From: Gammaproteobacteria bacterium
GTDB lineage: Bacteria; Pseudomonadota; Gammaproteobacteria; Competibacterales; Competibacteraceae
NCBI GenBank assembly: GCA_024234995.1
Contig: JACKNF010000029.1
Location: 1 to 18,492, forward strand
Reading direction: 5' to 3'
Length of the DNA: 18,492 nucleotides
Positions within the stretch are counted from its first letter, which is position 1, and every line of letters begins with the position of its first letter. This document shows positions 1-8,385 of the stretch, piece by piece. The notes below the pieces were generated by a model, which ran no database searches, was not told where the DNA came from, and saw only the letters and a list, made by a program, of their open reading frames with translations. A program made the position numbers and the translations under genes.

Positions 1-194
1 TGGCTCGCTGCCGCTGTATCTTCATGCACTGCAACGAATCTACCACACTACGTGGTGATACGGCAACTTTTGTTTCTCTTTCGCAACGGAATTTGTTGCT
101 TACTTACGAAAATCTTATATCCCTATATGCCCTCTCCTCCTTGGGAAAGGGCTTGGAGTAGATGAGGAATGACCGTAAACCTGAGAGATACAGT

Positions 195-1370
195 TTACTC
201 AGCCTGGCGGCGTAGAAATGCTGGAATATCCAAATACTCCAGGTCAGCATCACTGTTGTTTCGTTGCTCGCTCAACTCATCACCCACCGGCCGGCGCACT
301 GGCGAGCGCTGTGCACCGAAGCGGGAGTGTGAATCCGGATCGCCCCGCACCAGATTGATAGCAGGAATCTTATCCCGGTCGCGCCCGCTGGCTGATTTAG
401 CGGCTGCTGGAGCACCTTGACCGATGCCGGTGGCGACGATGGTCACCCGCAACTCATTTTGCATCTCATGATCAATCGTTGTGCCGACGACCACATTGGC
501 ATCGTCAGACGCCAGATCCTTGATCGTGTTTCCAACTTCCTCGAATTCACCAATGGTCATATCCATGCCACCGGTGATACTAACCAGTAACCCTTTGGCA
601 CCTGAAAGGTTCACATTCTCTAACAACGGACTAGCAATCGCCGCTTCAGCCGCTTCGCGGGCACGGCCATCACCCACTGCCCGGCCTGTACCCATCATGG
701 CCATACCCATTTCTGACATCACGGTACGCACGTCAGCGAAATCCACATTGATCAGGCCAGGATTGGTGATCAGTTCCGCAATACCTTGCACTGCGCCCAA
801 TAGAACGTCATTGGCGGCCTTGAAGGCATCCAACAGACTGGCTGCCTTGCCCAATACCGTCAGCAATTTCTCGTTGGGAATGATAATCAAGGAATCAACA
901 GCTTTGCTCAGTTCGGCAATCCCACGCACCGCAACTTCCATTCGCTTGCGGCCCTCAAAAGGAAATGGTTTGGTCACCACCGCCACCGTCAGGATGCCCA
1001 TTTCTCTGGCCAATTCCGCCACAACCGGCGCCGCGCCAGTGCCGGTGCCACCCCCCATGCCTGCAGTGATAAACACCATATCCGCACCTTGCAAAATTTC
1101 CTTGATGCGTTCGCAATCCTCCTGCGCCGACTGCCGGCCTACTTCGGGATTAGCCCCAGCCCCTAACCCTTTGGTGATATTGCTCCCAATCTGCAAAGTG
1201 ACGGGTACCGAGGAAATCTTCAGCGCCTGTGCATCCGTATTGGCGCAGATAAATTCCACCCCCTCAATATTGGCACCTAGCATGTGCTGTACTGCATTGC
1301 TGCCGCCGCCGCCGACGCCAATGACTTTGATCACTTCACTCTTTGATTGACTATCTACCAACTCAAACAT
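195..1370 (-). CDS. ftsZ: Cell division protein FtsZ
   Basis: Bacterial tubulin homologue, a GTPase that polymerises into the cytoplasmic Z ring and recruits the divisome. The 391-residue product has the Gly-rich nucleotide-binding start (GVGGGGSNAV, about 18-27), the tubulin signature GGGTGTG at 106-112 and the T7 synergy loop NVDFADV at about 208-214. A variable linker follows, then a conserved C-terminal peptide (LEYLDIPAFLRRQ) that in this family docks FtsA and ZipA. Length is normal for the family (about 380-400). The ATG at 1370 is supported by a strong Shine-Dalgarno GAGGAGAG at 1377-1384. It is the last gene of the dcw run, 54 bp after ftsA. The usual next gene lpxC cannot be recognised in the 194 bp left. 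Identification is certain. Confidence 0.99.
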   Translation of the reverse strand: MFELVDSQSKSEVIKVIGVGGGGSNAVQHMLGANIEGVEFICANTDAQALKISSVPVTLQIGSNITKGLGAGANPEVGRQSAQEDCERIKEILQGADMVFITAGMGGGTGTGAAPVVAELAREMGILTVAVVTKPFPFEGRKRMEVAVRGIAELSKAVDSLIIIPNEKLLTVLGKAASLLDAFKAANDVLLGAVQGIAELITNPGLINVDFADVRTVMSEMGMAMMGTGRAVGDGRAREAAEAAIASPLLENVNLSGAKGLLVSITGGMDMTIGEFEEVGNTIKDLASDDANVVVGTTIDHEMQNELRVTIVATGIGQGAPAAAKSASGRDRDKIPAINLVRGDPDSHSRFGAQRSPVRRPVGDELSEQRNNSDADLEYLDIPAFLRRQAE

Positions 1371-1424
1371 AACTGTCTCTCCTCAATCAGTGGCCATCAA
1401 CCCAAACGCTCATCGACTCAACCG

Positions 1425-2657
1425 CTAAAAATTCCCCTGAAACCAGCCTTTCATCCGCGTCCACAAATCTTTACGGCCTACTCTCGATACCGGCCCCATT
1501 CTGAGTGGCTGGTTTTCGTTACCAAACAGCAACAACCCCACTGCTGTGGAGTAAACCGGATTCCGCACCAAGTCCTCCATACCCGTTACATCATGCGGTA
1601 AACCCAAACGCACTGGCATGTGAAACACGTCCTCAGCCAGCTCCACAACACCCTCCATCTTGGCGCTACCACCGGTTAATACCATGCCTGCTGCCATCAG
1701 GTTTTCGAAACCGCTGCGCTGTAATTCTTTTTGGGCAAACTCAAAAAACTCCGCATAACGCGGCTCCACTACCTCAGCTAAGTCATAACGGGAAAATGAC
1801 CGGGCAGCCCGGTCACCGACACTGGCTACATCAATCCGCTCATCCGATCCCGTCAGATGTTTGAGGCAACAAGCATGTTTGATCTTGATTTCTTCAGCCG
1901 ACTGGGTGGGGGTGCGAAAGGCGACGGCGATATCGTTGGTTACCTGATCGCCCGCGATGGGAATAACAGAAGTGTGGCTGATCGCACCATGAGTGAACAC
2001 GGCTAAATCACTGGTGCCGCCACCGAGATCAAGCAGACAAACGCCCAGCTCTTTTTCATCCGGATTCAACACCGCCCGGCTAGAAGCCAGTTGCTGCAAG
2101 ATAATGTCATCGACTTCCAATCCACAGCGTTGCACACACTTCACGATGTTCTGAGCAGCGCTGACAGCGCCGGTGACGATATGCACCCGCGCCTCCAGCC
2201 GCACACCGGACATGCCAACCGGATCCTGGATGCCTTCTTGATTATCAATGATAAATTCCTGGGGCATGATATGCAGGATCTTCTGGTCTGCCGGAATTGC
2301 CACCACTCGCGCCGCTTCAATCACCCGTTCCACATCTCCCGGAGTAACCTCCTGATTCTTGATAGCGGTGACACCATGCGAATTAAGCCCGCGAATATGG
2401 CTGCCAGAAATGCCGGTATAAGCGGAGTGAATCCGGCAACCCGCCATGTGTTCGGCTTCGTCTATCGCATGTTGGATCGACTGGACCGTCGATTCGATAT
2501 TGACCACAACTCCCTTCTTCAAACCTCGCGAGGGATGGCTGCCGATACCAACAACTTCAATGGCGCCGTTCACATTGACCTCGCCGACGATTACAACGAC
2601 TTTCGAGGTGCCGATATCCAGCCCGACAATCAGGCCCTTATCTTCTTTTTTGGACAT
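1425..2657 (-). CDS. ftsA: Cell division protein FtsA
   Basis: Actin-like ATPase that tethers FtsZ to the inner membrane and signals to late divisome proteins. The 410-residue product shows the phosphate-1 loop LDIGTSKV (about 13-20), phosphate-2 DLGGGTSDL (about 210-218) and an adenosine-type LTGGSAKMEG segment near 338. It ends in a short C-terminal amphipathic helix (WTRMKGWFQG), the membrane-targeting sequence of the family. Length matches other FtsA proteins. A GGAG Shine-Dalgarno lies at 2663-2666 ahead of ATG 2657. It sits 24 bp after ftsQ and before ftsZ, the standard order, so the three are probably co-transcribed. Confidence 0.98.
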   Translation of the reverse strand: MSKKEDKGLIVGLDIGTSKVVVIVGEVNVNGAIEVVGIGSHPSRGLKKGVVVNIESTVQSIQHAIDEAEHMAGCRIHSAYTGISGSHIRGLNSHGVTAIKNQEVTPGDVERVIEAARVVAIPADQKILHIMPQEFIIDNQEGIQDPVGMSGVRLEARVHIVTGAVSAAQNIVKCVQRCGLEVDDIILQQLASSRAVLNPDEKELGVCLLDLGGGTSDLAVFTHGAISHTSVIPIAGDQVTNDIAVAFRTPTQSAEEIKIKHACCLKHLTGSDERIDVASVGDRAARSFSRYDLAEVVEPRYAEFFEFAQKELQRSGFENLMAAGMVLTGGSAKMEGVVELAEDVFHMPVRLGLPHDVTGMEDLVRNPVYSTAVGLLLFGNENQPLRMGPVSRVGRKDLWTRMKGWFQGNF

Positions 2658-2681
2658 AACCGCTCCATTTTTTACAACGGC

Positions 2682-3491
2682 CTAGCCTGCGATCGGAATT
2701 GGCGGTTCCGCCGTCTTCCACCGCACAGCGAAGCCATTGCCATAACGCAAATCGACGACCGCAATCCGGCCGATCTGGGCAGACAGGATTCGCGGATAAA
2801 GTTGCACCAAGCGCTGTAGCCGTTGTTCGAACTGCTCACGTCCGACATAAACCTCCAAGCCATTGTCAAAGGTCAGCCACCAGGCCCGCCGTTCATCCTG
2901 CCGCAATTTCGCCAACCGCAATCCCACGGGCTCAAACAGGGCGCGAACGTCCCCATATGTCTTGATCAGCGCCGTTTCATGGCCGCTAGGACCCGATAAG
3001 CGCGGCCAGGGACCAGGTTGGCGTAAGACAAGCGGCTTAAACCGTAAGCCATTCACATCCACCATTTCACCGTCACCCCAATAACCGAAGGCGACCCGCT
3101 CGCGCAGTTCAATTTCCACTACATCCGGCCACCCGCGACGAACAATGATCTTCTCAACCCAGGGATTGTCCGCCAGTGCTGTACGCAACGCATCCAAGTC
3201 AGCCATGAAAAAGTTCTGCCCCAAAACTTCAGCAGCAACCGGTTGCAAATCCCCTTCGGCTAAGTTACGCAACTCGCCTTCAATGCGAACATGACGTAAC
3301 GGAAAGGCATTAGGATCACGCAATTTCTCTGCACCAATCCACAAACCGTAACCGACTCCTGCCAAAACCAGCACCACTCCCAGCCAACGTAATAATGTCC
3401 CCCAGATCGCCTTCCAGTGTCCCGGCACATCGACCGGTTGGCGCTTAAGCACTGTCGCGCCCCGGCGACGCCGTTTTTTTGCGAACTGCAT
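2682..3491 (-). CDS. ftsQ: Cell division protein FtsQ
   Basis: Bitopic inner-membrane divisome protein that in the known system binds FtsB and FtsL and links early to late division proteins. The 269-residue product has a basic cytoplasmic N-terminus (KKRRRR), one membrane helix at about 31-52 and a periplasmic POTRA domain at about 63-132 beginning FPLRHVRIEGEL. A conserved stretch, NPWVEKIIVRRGWPDVVEIELRE is the region around 109-131, followed by the FtsQ beta domain. The ATG at 3491 follows AAGGG just after the ddlB stop codon, so translation is probably coupled to ddlB. Family assignment rests on domain order and on position between ddlB and ftsA. Confidence 0.96.
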   Translation of the reverse strand: MQFAKKRRRRGATVLKRQPVDVPGHWKAIWGTLLRWLGVVLVLAGVGYGLWIGAEKLRDPNAFPLRHVRIEGELRNLAEGDLQPVAAEVLGQNFFMADLDALRTALADNPWVEKIIVRRGWPDVVEIELRERVAFGYWGDGEMVDVNGLRFKPLVLRQPGPWPRLSGPSGHETALIKTYGDVRALFEPVGLRLAKLRQDERRAWWLTFDNGLEVYVGREQFEQRLQRLVQLYPRILSAQIGRIAVVDLRYGNGFAVRWKTAEPPIPIAG

Positions 3492-3502
3492 TCTGTGTCC
3501 CT

Positions 3503-4453
3503 TTATTCCGGCAACGTCAAACTGGTTTCTAGAATGCGCCAGACCAGATTTTCAAAACTCAGGCCCGCCGCCCGGGCTGCCATCGGTACAAGGCTATGAT
3601 CGGTCATACCGGGCACCGTGTTGACTTCCAGCAACCAGGGTTGATCATGATCATCGACCATCAGATCCACCCGGCCCCAGCCTGCGCCATCTACAGCGAT
3701 AAAGGCTTGGTGCACCAAATCTTGCAATTCGGCTTCCCGCGCCTTGGGCAATCCACAGGGACAGCGGTAGCAAGTATCATTTGCATGATACTTAGCTTGG
3801 TAATCATAAAATTCCCGAGGTGTCTCCAACCGGATCAACGGCAGCGTCTCACCTTGCAACCAAGCACCGGTATACTCGTGACCCTGAATCCAGGGCTCTA
3901 CCAGCACAGGTGAATGACAAGCAGTGGCTCTTTCCCAAGCGGCCTGGCACTGTCCTGGCTCGTTGATCCGGCTGATACCAATACTAGAGCCCTCGCGGGA
4001 CGGCTTGACCGCCAGCGGCAGACCAAGATCATCAGCGGCCGCAGCGAGTTCTGCAGAACTCGCTACCAGCCGCCAGGGGGGCGTTGGCAAACCTACGCCT
4101 TGCCAGACTTGCTTGGTGCGCAGCTTGTCCATACCCAACGCCGAAGCCAGTACCCCACTACCGGTATAAGGGAGATTCTGGAGTTCCAGCGCACCTTGGA
4201 TCACTCCATCCTCGCCACCGCGCCCATGCAGGGCGATGAATACCCGGTCAAATCCACCATTGGCCAGCACCTGGGAAACCTGCCGGTCAGCATCGATACC
4301 GTGCGCATCTACACCGCGTGCCCGCAAAGCTTCTAGCACCGCTCTGCCGCTTTTCAGTGAAATGTCCCGTTCCGCCGACCAGCCACCCATCAAAACAGCC
4401 ACTTTGCCAAATTCAGCCGGATGTGCCGCTGTGCGCTGTTGTATCTGTCGCAT
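3503..4453 (-). CDS. ddlB: D-alanine--D-alanine ligase DdlB
   Basis: ATP-grasp enzyme joining two D-alanines to make the dipeptide that MurF adds to UDP-MurNAc-tripeptide in the cytoplasm. It has the first Ddl signature HGRGGEDG, the ATP-binding VKPSREGSS, and the second signature region with EVNTVPGMTDHSLVP near the C-terminus. The YDYQAKY segment carries the tyrosine typical of D-Ala-D-Ala rather than D-Ala-D-lactate ligases. An ATG at 4468 would give 321 residues, but a near-perfect Shine-Dalgarno GGAGGAGA (4459-4466) lies inside that extension, so I prefer ATG 4453 and 316 residues. murC ends 32 bp upstream; there is no murB between them. Confidence 0.97.
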   Translation of the reverse strand: MRQIQQRTAAHPAEFGKVAVLMGGWSAERDISLKSGRAVLEALRARGVDAHGIDADRQVSQVLANGGFDRVFIALHGRGGEDGVIQGALELQNLPYTGSGVLASALGMDKLRTKQVWQGVGLPTPPWRLVASSAELAAAADDLGLPLAVKPSREGSSIGISRINEPGQCQAAWERATACHSPVLVEPWIQGHEYTGAWLQGETLPLIRLETPREFYDYQAKYHANDTCYRCPCGLPKAREAELQDLVHQAFIAVDGAGWGRVDLMVDDHDQPWLLEVNTVPGMTDHSLVPMAARAAGLSFENLVWRILETSLTLPE

Positions 4454-4458
4454 GCATC

Positions 4459-4466
4459 TCTCCTCC
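4459..4466 (-). promoter_or_regulatory. Ribosome binding site deciding the ddlB start
   Basis: On the minus strand GGAGGAGA lies five bases before ATG 4453. Because this motif falls inside the coding extension from the upstream ATG 4468, it argues that initiation is at 4453. Confidence 0.75.
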
Positions 4467-4485
4467 ATCAGATAGAAATTGGCAA

Positions 4486-5940
4486 TTAGGGATGAGAGAC
4501 CATGGGCAAACCTTCGCGACCCAATTGCGCCGCCATTGCCCCGATATCACCAGCGCCCATCATTAACAGCAAATCACCGTCGCCCAATAGATCCGGTAAC
4601 ACGGTTGGCAAATCGGCAGTTTGTTCCACAAATACCGGATCAACCTTGCCTCGGGTGCGAATTGCCCGGCTCAAACTACGTCCGTCAGCGCCGGCGATAG
4701 GTTTTTCTCCCGCCGGATAGACGTCTAGCAGAATCAGTGTGTCCACTTCGGAGAGCACCTGAGCGAAATCGTCGAATAAATCACGGGTGCGGGTAAAGCG
4801 GTGTGGTTGAAAAGCCAGCACGAGCCGCCGTTCTGGCCAAGCGCCACGGACAGCCTCCAATACCGCCTGGATCTCCCGGGGATGGTGGCCATAATCATCC
4901 ATCATGGTTGCATGGCCACCGCCAGGCAGAATCAGCTCACCGTGCTGCTGGAATCGCCGGTCAATACCTTGAAAATTCATCAGCGCCCGGCAAATCGCTG
5001 TTTCCGGCACTCCCAGTTCGTGCGCGACCGCAATGGCTGCCAACGCATTCAGCACACTGTGCCGCCCTGGCAGGTTCAACGTGATAGGCAATGGCACCGC
5101 AAGGTGCGGCAAGCGGACCAGAAAGCGGGTGCGTAGACCATCCCGTACGATGTCGCTTGCCCGCACATCACAATCTTCGTCAAAGCCGTAGCTTAAGACC
5201 GGCCGGCTCAACAAGGGCAAAATCGCCCGTACCTGCGGATCGTCAGCGCATAATACGGCCAGTCCGTAGAATGGCAGATGGTGGAGGAATTCGATGAACG
5301 TCTCGCGCAGTCTCTCAAAGTCGCCACCATAGGTGGGCAGATGATCTGCATCAATGTTGGTAACCACCGCCAGCATTGGTTGCAGAAACAGGAACGAAGC
5401 ATCGCTCTCGTCAGCCTCGGCGACCAGAACACGGCCAGCCCCCAAGCGGGCATTGGCTCCGGCACTGTTCAACCGGCCTCCGATGACAAAGGTCGGGTCT
5501 AAACCACCTTCAGCCAATAAGCTGGCAATCAGGCTGGTCGTCGTCGTCTTGCCGTGCGTGCCGGCAACAGCGATGCCATAGCGAAAGCGCATCAGTTCCG
5601 CCAGCATCTCAGCACGAGGCACCACAGGAATCCGGGCCGCTCGCGCCGCTGCCACCTCTGGGTTGTCTTCGGCCACAGCGCTGGAGATCACTACGGCATC
5701 GCAACCGGCGATATTTTCAGCGGCATGACCCGAGCGAATGATGACGCCTAACTGCACCAAGCGAGCGGTCACTGCACTCGTGCGTAGATCAGAACCAGAC
5801 ACGCTGTAGCCCAAATTTAGCAATACTTCAGCGATACCACTCATACCGGCTCCGCCAATACCGACAAAATGTAAATGGCGAATCCGGCGCATATCGCGCC
5901 ACGCTTCAGGGCTGGTGGCAGCCAGTGCAGGTTTATTCAT
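4486..5940 (-). CDS. murC: UDP-N-acetylmuramate--L-alanine ligase MurC
   Basis: Cytoplasmic Mur ligase adding L-alanine to UDP-MurNAc with ATP, the first peptide-stem step. The 484-residue product has the N-terminal Rossmann motif GIGGAGMSG (27-35), the ATP loop GTHGKTTTT (127-135), a central DADESDASF region, and the C-terminal DDYGHHPREI segment typical of MurC. Length is normal. The annotated ATG 5940 has no good Shine-Dalgarno; an internal Met at residue 17, just before the Rossmann fold, is a possible alternative. It is preceded by the longest gap inside the cluster, which holds a candidate promoter, so murC may head its own transcript as well as being read through from murG. Confidence 0.98.
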   Translation of the reverse strand: MNKPALAATSPEAWRDMRRIRHLHFVGIGGAGMSGIAEVLLNLGYSVSGSDLRTSAVTARLVQLGVIIRSGHAAENIAGCDAVVISSAVAEDNPEVAAARAARIPVVPRAEMLAELMRFRYGIAVAGTHGKTTTTSLIASLLAEGGLDPTFVIGGRLNSAGANARLGAGRVLVAEADESDASFLFLQPMLAVVTNIDADHLPTYGGDFERLRETFIEFLHHLPFYGLAVLCADDPQVRAILPLLSRPVLSYGFDEDCDVRASDIVRDGLRTRFLVRLPHLAVPLPITLNLPGRHSVLNALAAIAVAHELGVPETAICRALMNFQGIDRRFQQHGELILPGGGHATMMDDYGHHPREIQAVLEAVRGAWPERRLVLAFQPHRFTRTRDLFDDFAQVLSEVDTLILLDVYPAGEKPIAGADGRSLSRAIRTRGKVDPVFVEQTADLPTVLPDLLGDGDLLLMMGAGDIGAMAAQLGREGLPMVSHP

Positions 5941-5984
5941 GAACCAGTTGTTTTTTGTGATTGCAATTAGAGATCATAATTAAA

Positions 5985-6009
5985 AATACCACTATAAAAT
6001 CATGGTATT
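5985..6009. repeat. Inverted repeat in the murG-murC gap
   Basis: AATACCA (5985-5991) and TGGTATT (6003-6009) form a perfect 7-bp inverted repeat with an 11-bp spacer, so the arm centres are 18 bp apart. It covers the -10-like box of the candidate murC promoter. It could be a repressor operator. A weak hairpin is also possible: on the minus strand it is followed by a short T-rich stretch, but the stem is AT-rich and a terminator in front of murC is less likely. Confidence 0.4.
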
Positions 6010-6018
6010 ACCTACAAA
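5991..6018 (-). promoter_or_regulatory. Candidate internal promoter for murC-ddlB-ftsQAZ
   Basis: Minus-strand TATAGT (5991-5996) matches five of six bases of a sigma-70 -10 box. It is preceded at 16 bp by TTTGTA (6013-6018), which matches the -35 box only at three positions. It lies in the only sizeable AT-rich gap of the operon, about 50 bp before the murC start. The weak -35 box keeps this tentative. Confidence 0.35.
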
Positions 6019-6103
6019 GAATCCCCTTCTCGAACACGAGGCCAGCCGATTGCGCGTCAGCGGGTTTCTACAACAATGAAGTTAGCTTTCACGTAGTAGT
6101 CTC

Positions 6104-7192
6104 TCAGTGGTCCACTTGTTCCAAACAGGCTAACGCCACTTGTTCGGCGGCATCCATCTTTGCTAGCCGCCGCGCGGCTTCGGCCATGCGCAATAACCGG
6201 TCAGGGTCGCTTAAAAGCTCTCGAAGCACTGCTGCCAAACGCTCCGCTGTCAGCTCTGCCTGCTGGCACACGCAGGCCGCGCCATCTTGTTCTAGAAACC
6301 GGGCATTAGCGGTTTGGTGGTCGTCTACCGCAAATGGAAACGGCACGAGGACTGCGCCGATGCCTGCCGCCGCCAATTCAGCAATCGTCAACGCTCCAGC
6401 CCGGCACAGCACCAAATCGGCCCAGCCATAAGCCTCAGCCATATCCTCGATAAATGGCGTCAATCGCGCCGGTACGCCAGCTTCCCGATAGGCAACTTCA
6501 GCGGCCTCATGCAACTGGCCTCCAGCCTGATGCCAGACCTCCGGGCGCTCACTTTCTTCAAATAGCGCCAGCGCGCGCGGAACACGCTGATTCAGCGCCA
6601 ACGCACCTTGGCTGCCACCTAATACCAGCAATCGGCGCTGCCTCCCCCGGCGACGGGTGAACCGCTCTTTTGGGGGTGGCAGGCTGGCAATGGTTTCCCG
6701 CACTGGATTGCCGACGGTTACAGCCTGCCGCGCCGCTGGAAATGCGGTTGGAAACGCCTCAAGCACCTGTCCGGCAACGCGCGCTAGCCAGCGATTGGTT
6801 AATCCGGCGATCGCGTTCTGTTCATGCACTATCAGCGGAATTCCCAGTAAACGGGCCATCAATCCGCCAGGACCGCTGGCAAATCCGCCCATACCCAATA
6901 CCACAGCAGGCCGCAGACGGCGCAGGATCGCGCCAGCCTGCCACAACGCCCGTCCGAGCATAATTGGCATTAACAAGCGTTGATGCAAACCCTTGCCACG
7001 TAGACCTGTCACTCCGATCCATTCCATGGGAATACCCGCCTTCGGCACCAAGACCGCCTCTAGACCACGCCGGGTACCCATCCAAGTGACTGCCGTGCCA
7101 TGCGCGTGCAGCCGCTCAGCCACCGCCAGTGCCGGGAACACATGACCGCCCGTGCCGCCCGCCATGATCAAGACTGAGCGTTGCTTGCTCAT
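6104..7192 (-). CDS. murG: Lipid II synthase MurG (UDP-GlcNAc transferase)
   Basis: Peripheral membrane GT-B glycosyltransferase that adds GlcNAc to lipid I to give lipid II on the inner face of the membrane. The 362-residue product has the first glycine-rich loop GGTGGH (12-17), a MGGFASGPGG segment (about 101-110), HEQN (123-126), the second glycine-rich loop GGSQGA (192-197) and the UDP-GlcNAc-binding CRAGALTIAEL (263-273) with the conserved glutamate. ATG 7192 overlaps the ftsW stop by four bases (ATGA), indicating translational coupling. It is followed by the 163-bp gap before murC. Confidence 0.98.
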   Translation of the reverse strand: MSKQRSVLIMAGGTGGHVFPALAVAERLHAHGTAVTWMGTRRGLEAVLVPKAGIPMEWIGVTGLRGKGLHQRLLMPIMLGRALWQAGAILRRLRPAVVLGMGGFASGPGGLMARLLGIPLIVHEQNAIAGLTNRWLARVAGQVLEAFPTAFPAARQAVTVGNPVRETIASLPPPKERFTRRRGRQRRLLVLGGSQGALALNQRVPRALALFEESERPEVWHQAGGQLHEAAEVAYREAGVPARLTPFIEDMAEAYGWADLVLCRAGALTIAELAAAGIGAVLVPFPFAVDDHQTANARFLEQDGAACVCQQAELTAERLAAVLRELLSDPDRLLRMAEAARRLAKMDAAEQVALACLEQVDH

Positions 7193-8385
7193 TCCTTACG
7201 CACCTTGTTTGCCCGGGTTTCCACATCAACCCGTAACAATAGCGCCAGTGCCATGCACATCACCACGACACTACTGCCGCCATAGCTCATTAAGGGCAGG
7301 GTCAAGCCTTTGGTCGGCAACACACCCATATTGACACCCATGTTGAACAATGACTGGATGCCAAGCCACAAACCGACTCCATAGGCGAGCCAAGCAGAAA
7401 ATGTCTTACCCAGCCGCTCGGCTCGCTGGCCGATATGAAATGCTCGCCAGACCAGCGTTATAAATAAGGCGATGATGGTTAAAATACCCACGAGCCCCAG
7501 TTCCTCGGCCAATACCGCAAACAGGAAGTCTGTATAGGCTTCAGGCAAATAGAAAAGCTTCTGCACACTCTCACCCAATCCAACTCCAAACAGCTCACCA
7601 CGACCAATCGCAATCAATGACTGAGTGAGTTGAAAGCCGCTGGCAAAGGGATCATCCCAAGGATTTAGAAAACTGATCAGCCGTGCCCGCCGATAGGGTG
7701 AAGACCAGAGCAACACGGCCATCACTGCTGAGGTGCCCATCATCAGTGTCCCAAATTGCCAGAGATTAACGCCAGCTAGGAATACCATACCCATCGCGGC
7801 AGCCATCAATACCACCACGCTGCCAAAATCGGGCTCCAGCAATAACAACACCGCTAACACCGCTAACACCGCCATAGGCCGCAGAAGCGCCAGCGCTGAA
7901 ACCCGGAAATCGGCAGTCTGTAATTCCGCACCATGCCGTTTCAGATAATCAGCGATATAAATCAATGTAAACAACTTAGCGATTTCTGACACTTGGATAT
8001 TGATCGGGCCGATGCGAATCCATCGTAAACTGCCATTCACTTCCTTACCAATTCCTGGTATCAGCACCAGCACCAGTAATCCAATAGCTACCATTAACAA
8101 CAGCGGACTTGCCTGCTGCCAGCGCGCCAGCGGAATCTGAAAGACCGCGCCTGCAGCGAATAGACCAATCAAGACGAAAGCGCCTTGCCGGATCAGGAAA
8201 TAGAAGGGCTGGCCGGTCTCCCGGTGAGCAATTGGCATCGACGCCGAAGTGACCATCAACAAACCCAACGCGAGCAACAGCAAGGCCGCCATCAGAACCC
8301 ACGGATCGGGAAATGGCAGCGCGCTCCGGCTTTCGCCGGCCTGGGGTGTTTTATCACGATACAAGAATGCAGCGACATTCAGCAT
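7189..8385 (-). CDS. ftsW: Septal peptidoglycan glycosyltransferase FtsW
   Basis: SEDS-family polytopic membrane enzyme that polymerises lipid II at the septum together with FtsI. The 398-residue product has about ten hydrophobic helices, a GKEVNGSLRWIRIG motif (about 113-126), EPDFG (184-188) and LPEAYTDF, whose aspartate near 286 aligns with the catalytic Asp known in FtsW and RodA. It ends with NMGVNMGVLPTKGLTLPLMSYGG, a characteristic region from about 345 on. Start ATG 8385 overlaps the murD stop by seven bases and its stop overlaps the murG start. Its place between murD and murG marks it as FtsW rather than RodA. Confidence 0.98.
   Translation of the reverse strand: MLNVAAFLYRDKTPQAGESRSALPFPDPWVLMAALLLLALGLLMVTSASMPIAHRETGQPFYFLIRQGAFVLIGLFAAGAVFQIPLARWQQASPLLLMVAIGLLVLVLIPGIGKEVNGSLRWIRIGPINIQVSEIAKLFTLIYIADYLKRHGAELQTADFRVSALALLRPMAVLAVLAVLLLLEPDFGSVVVLMAAAMGMVFLAGVNLWQFGTLMMGTSAVMAVLLWSSPYRRARLISFLNPWDDPFASGFQLTQSLIAIGRGELFGVGLGESVQKLFYLPEAYTDFLFAVLAEELGLVGILTIIALFITLVWRAFHIGQRAERLGKTFSAWLAYGVGLWLGIQSLFNMGVNMGVLPTKGLTLPLMSYGGSSVVVMCMALALLLRVDVETRANKVRKE

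Noticed and set aside
2..25. ATG at position 25 on the minus strand as the start of lpxC, the usual gene after ftsZ
   Set aside because: Only eight codons are visible, they do not match the conserved LpxC N-terminus, and there is no Shine-Dalgarno.
129..152. Hairpin after ftsZ (9-bp stem with one mismatch, 6-base loop) as a terminator
   Set aside because: There is no run of T after the stem on either strand, so a Rho-independent terminator cannot be supported. A second inverted repeat GTAAAC/GTTTAC at 175-198 fails for the same reason.
481..1350. Long plus-strand open frame opposite ftsZ (289 codons)
   Set aside because: It lies wholly antisense to a certain ftsZ, is rich in Ser, Pro and Ala as expected of a mirror frame, and resembles no family. 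Similar antisense frames opposite ftsA, ddlB and the Mur genes were left out for the same reason.
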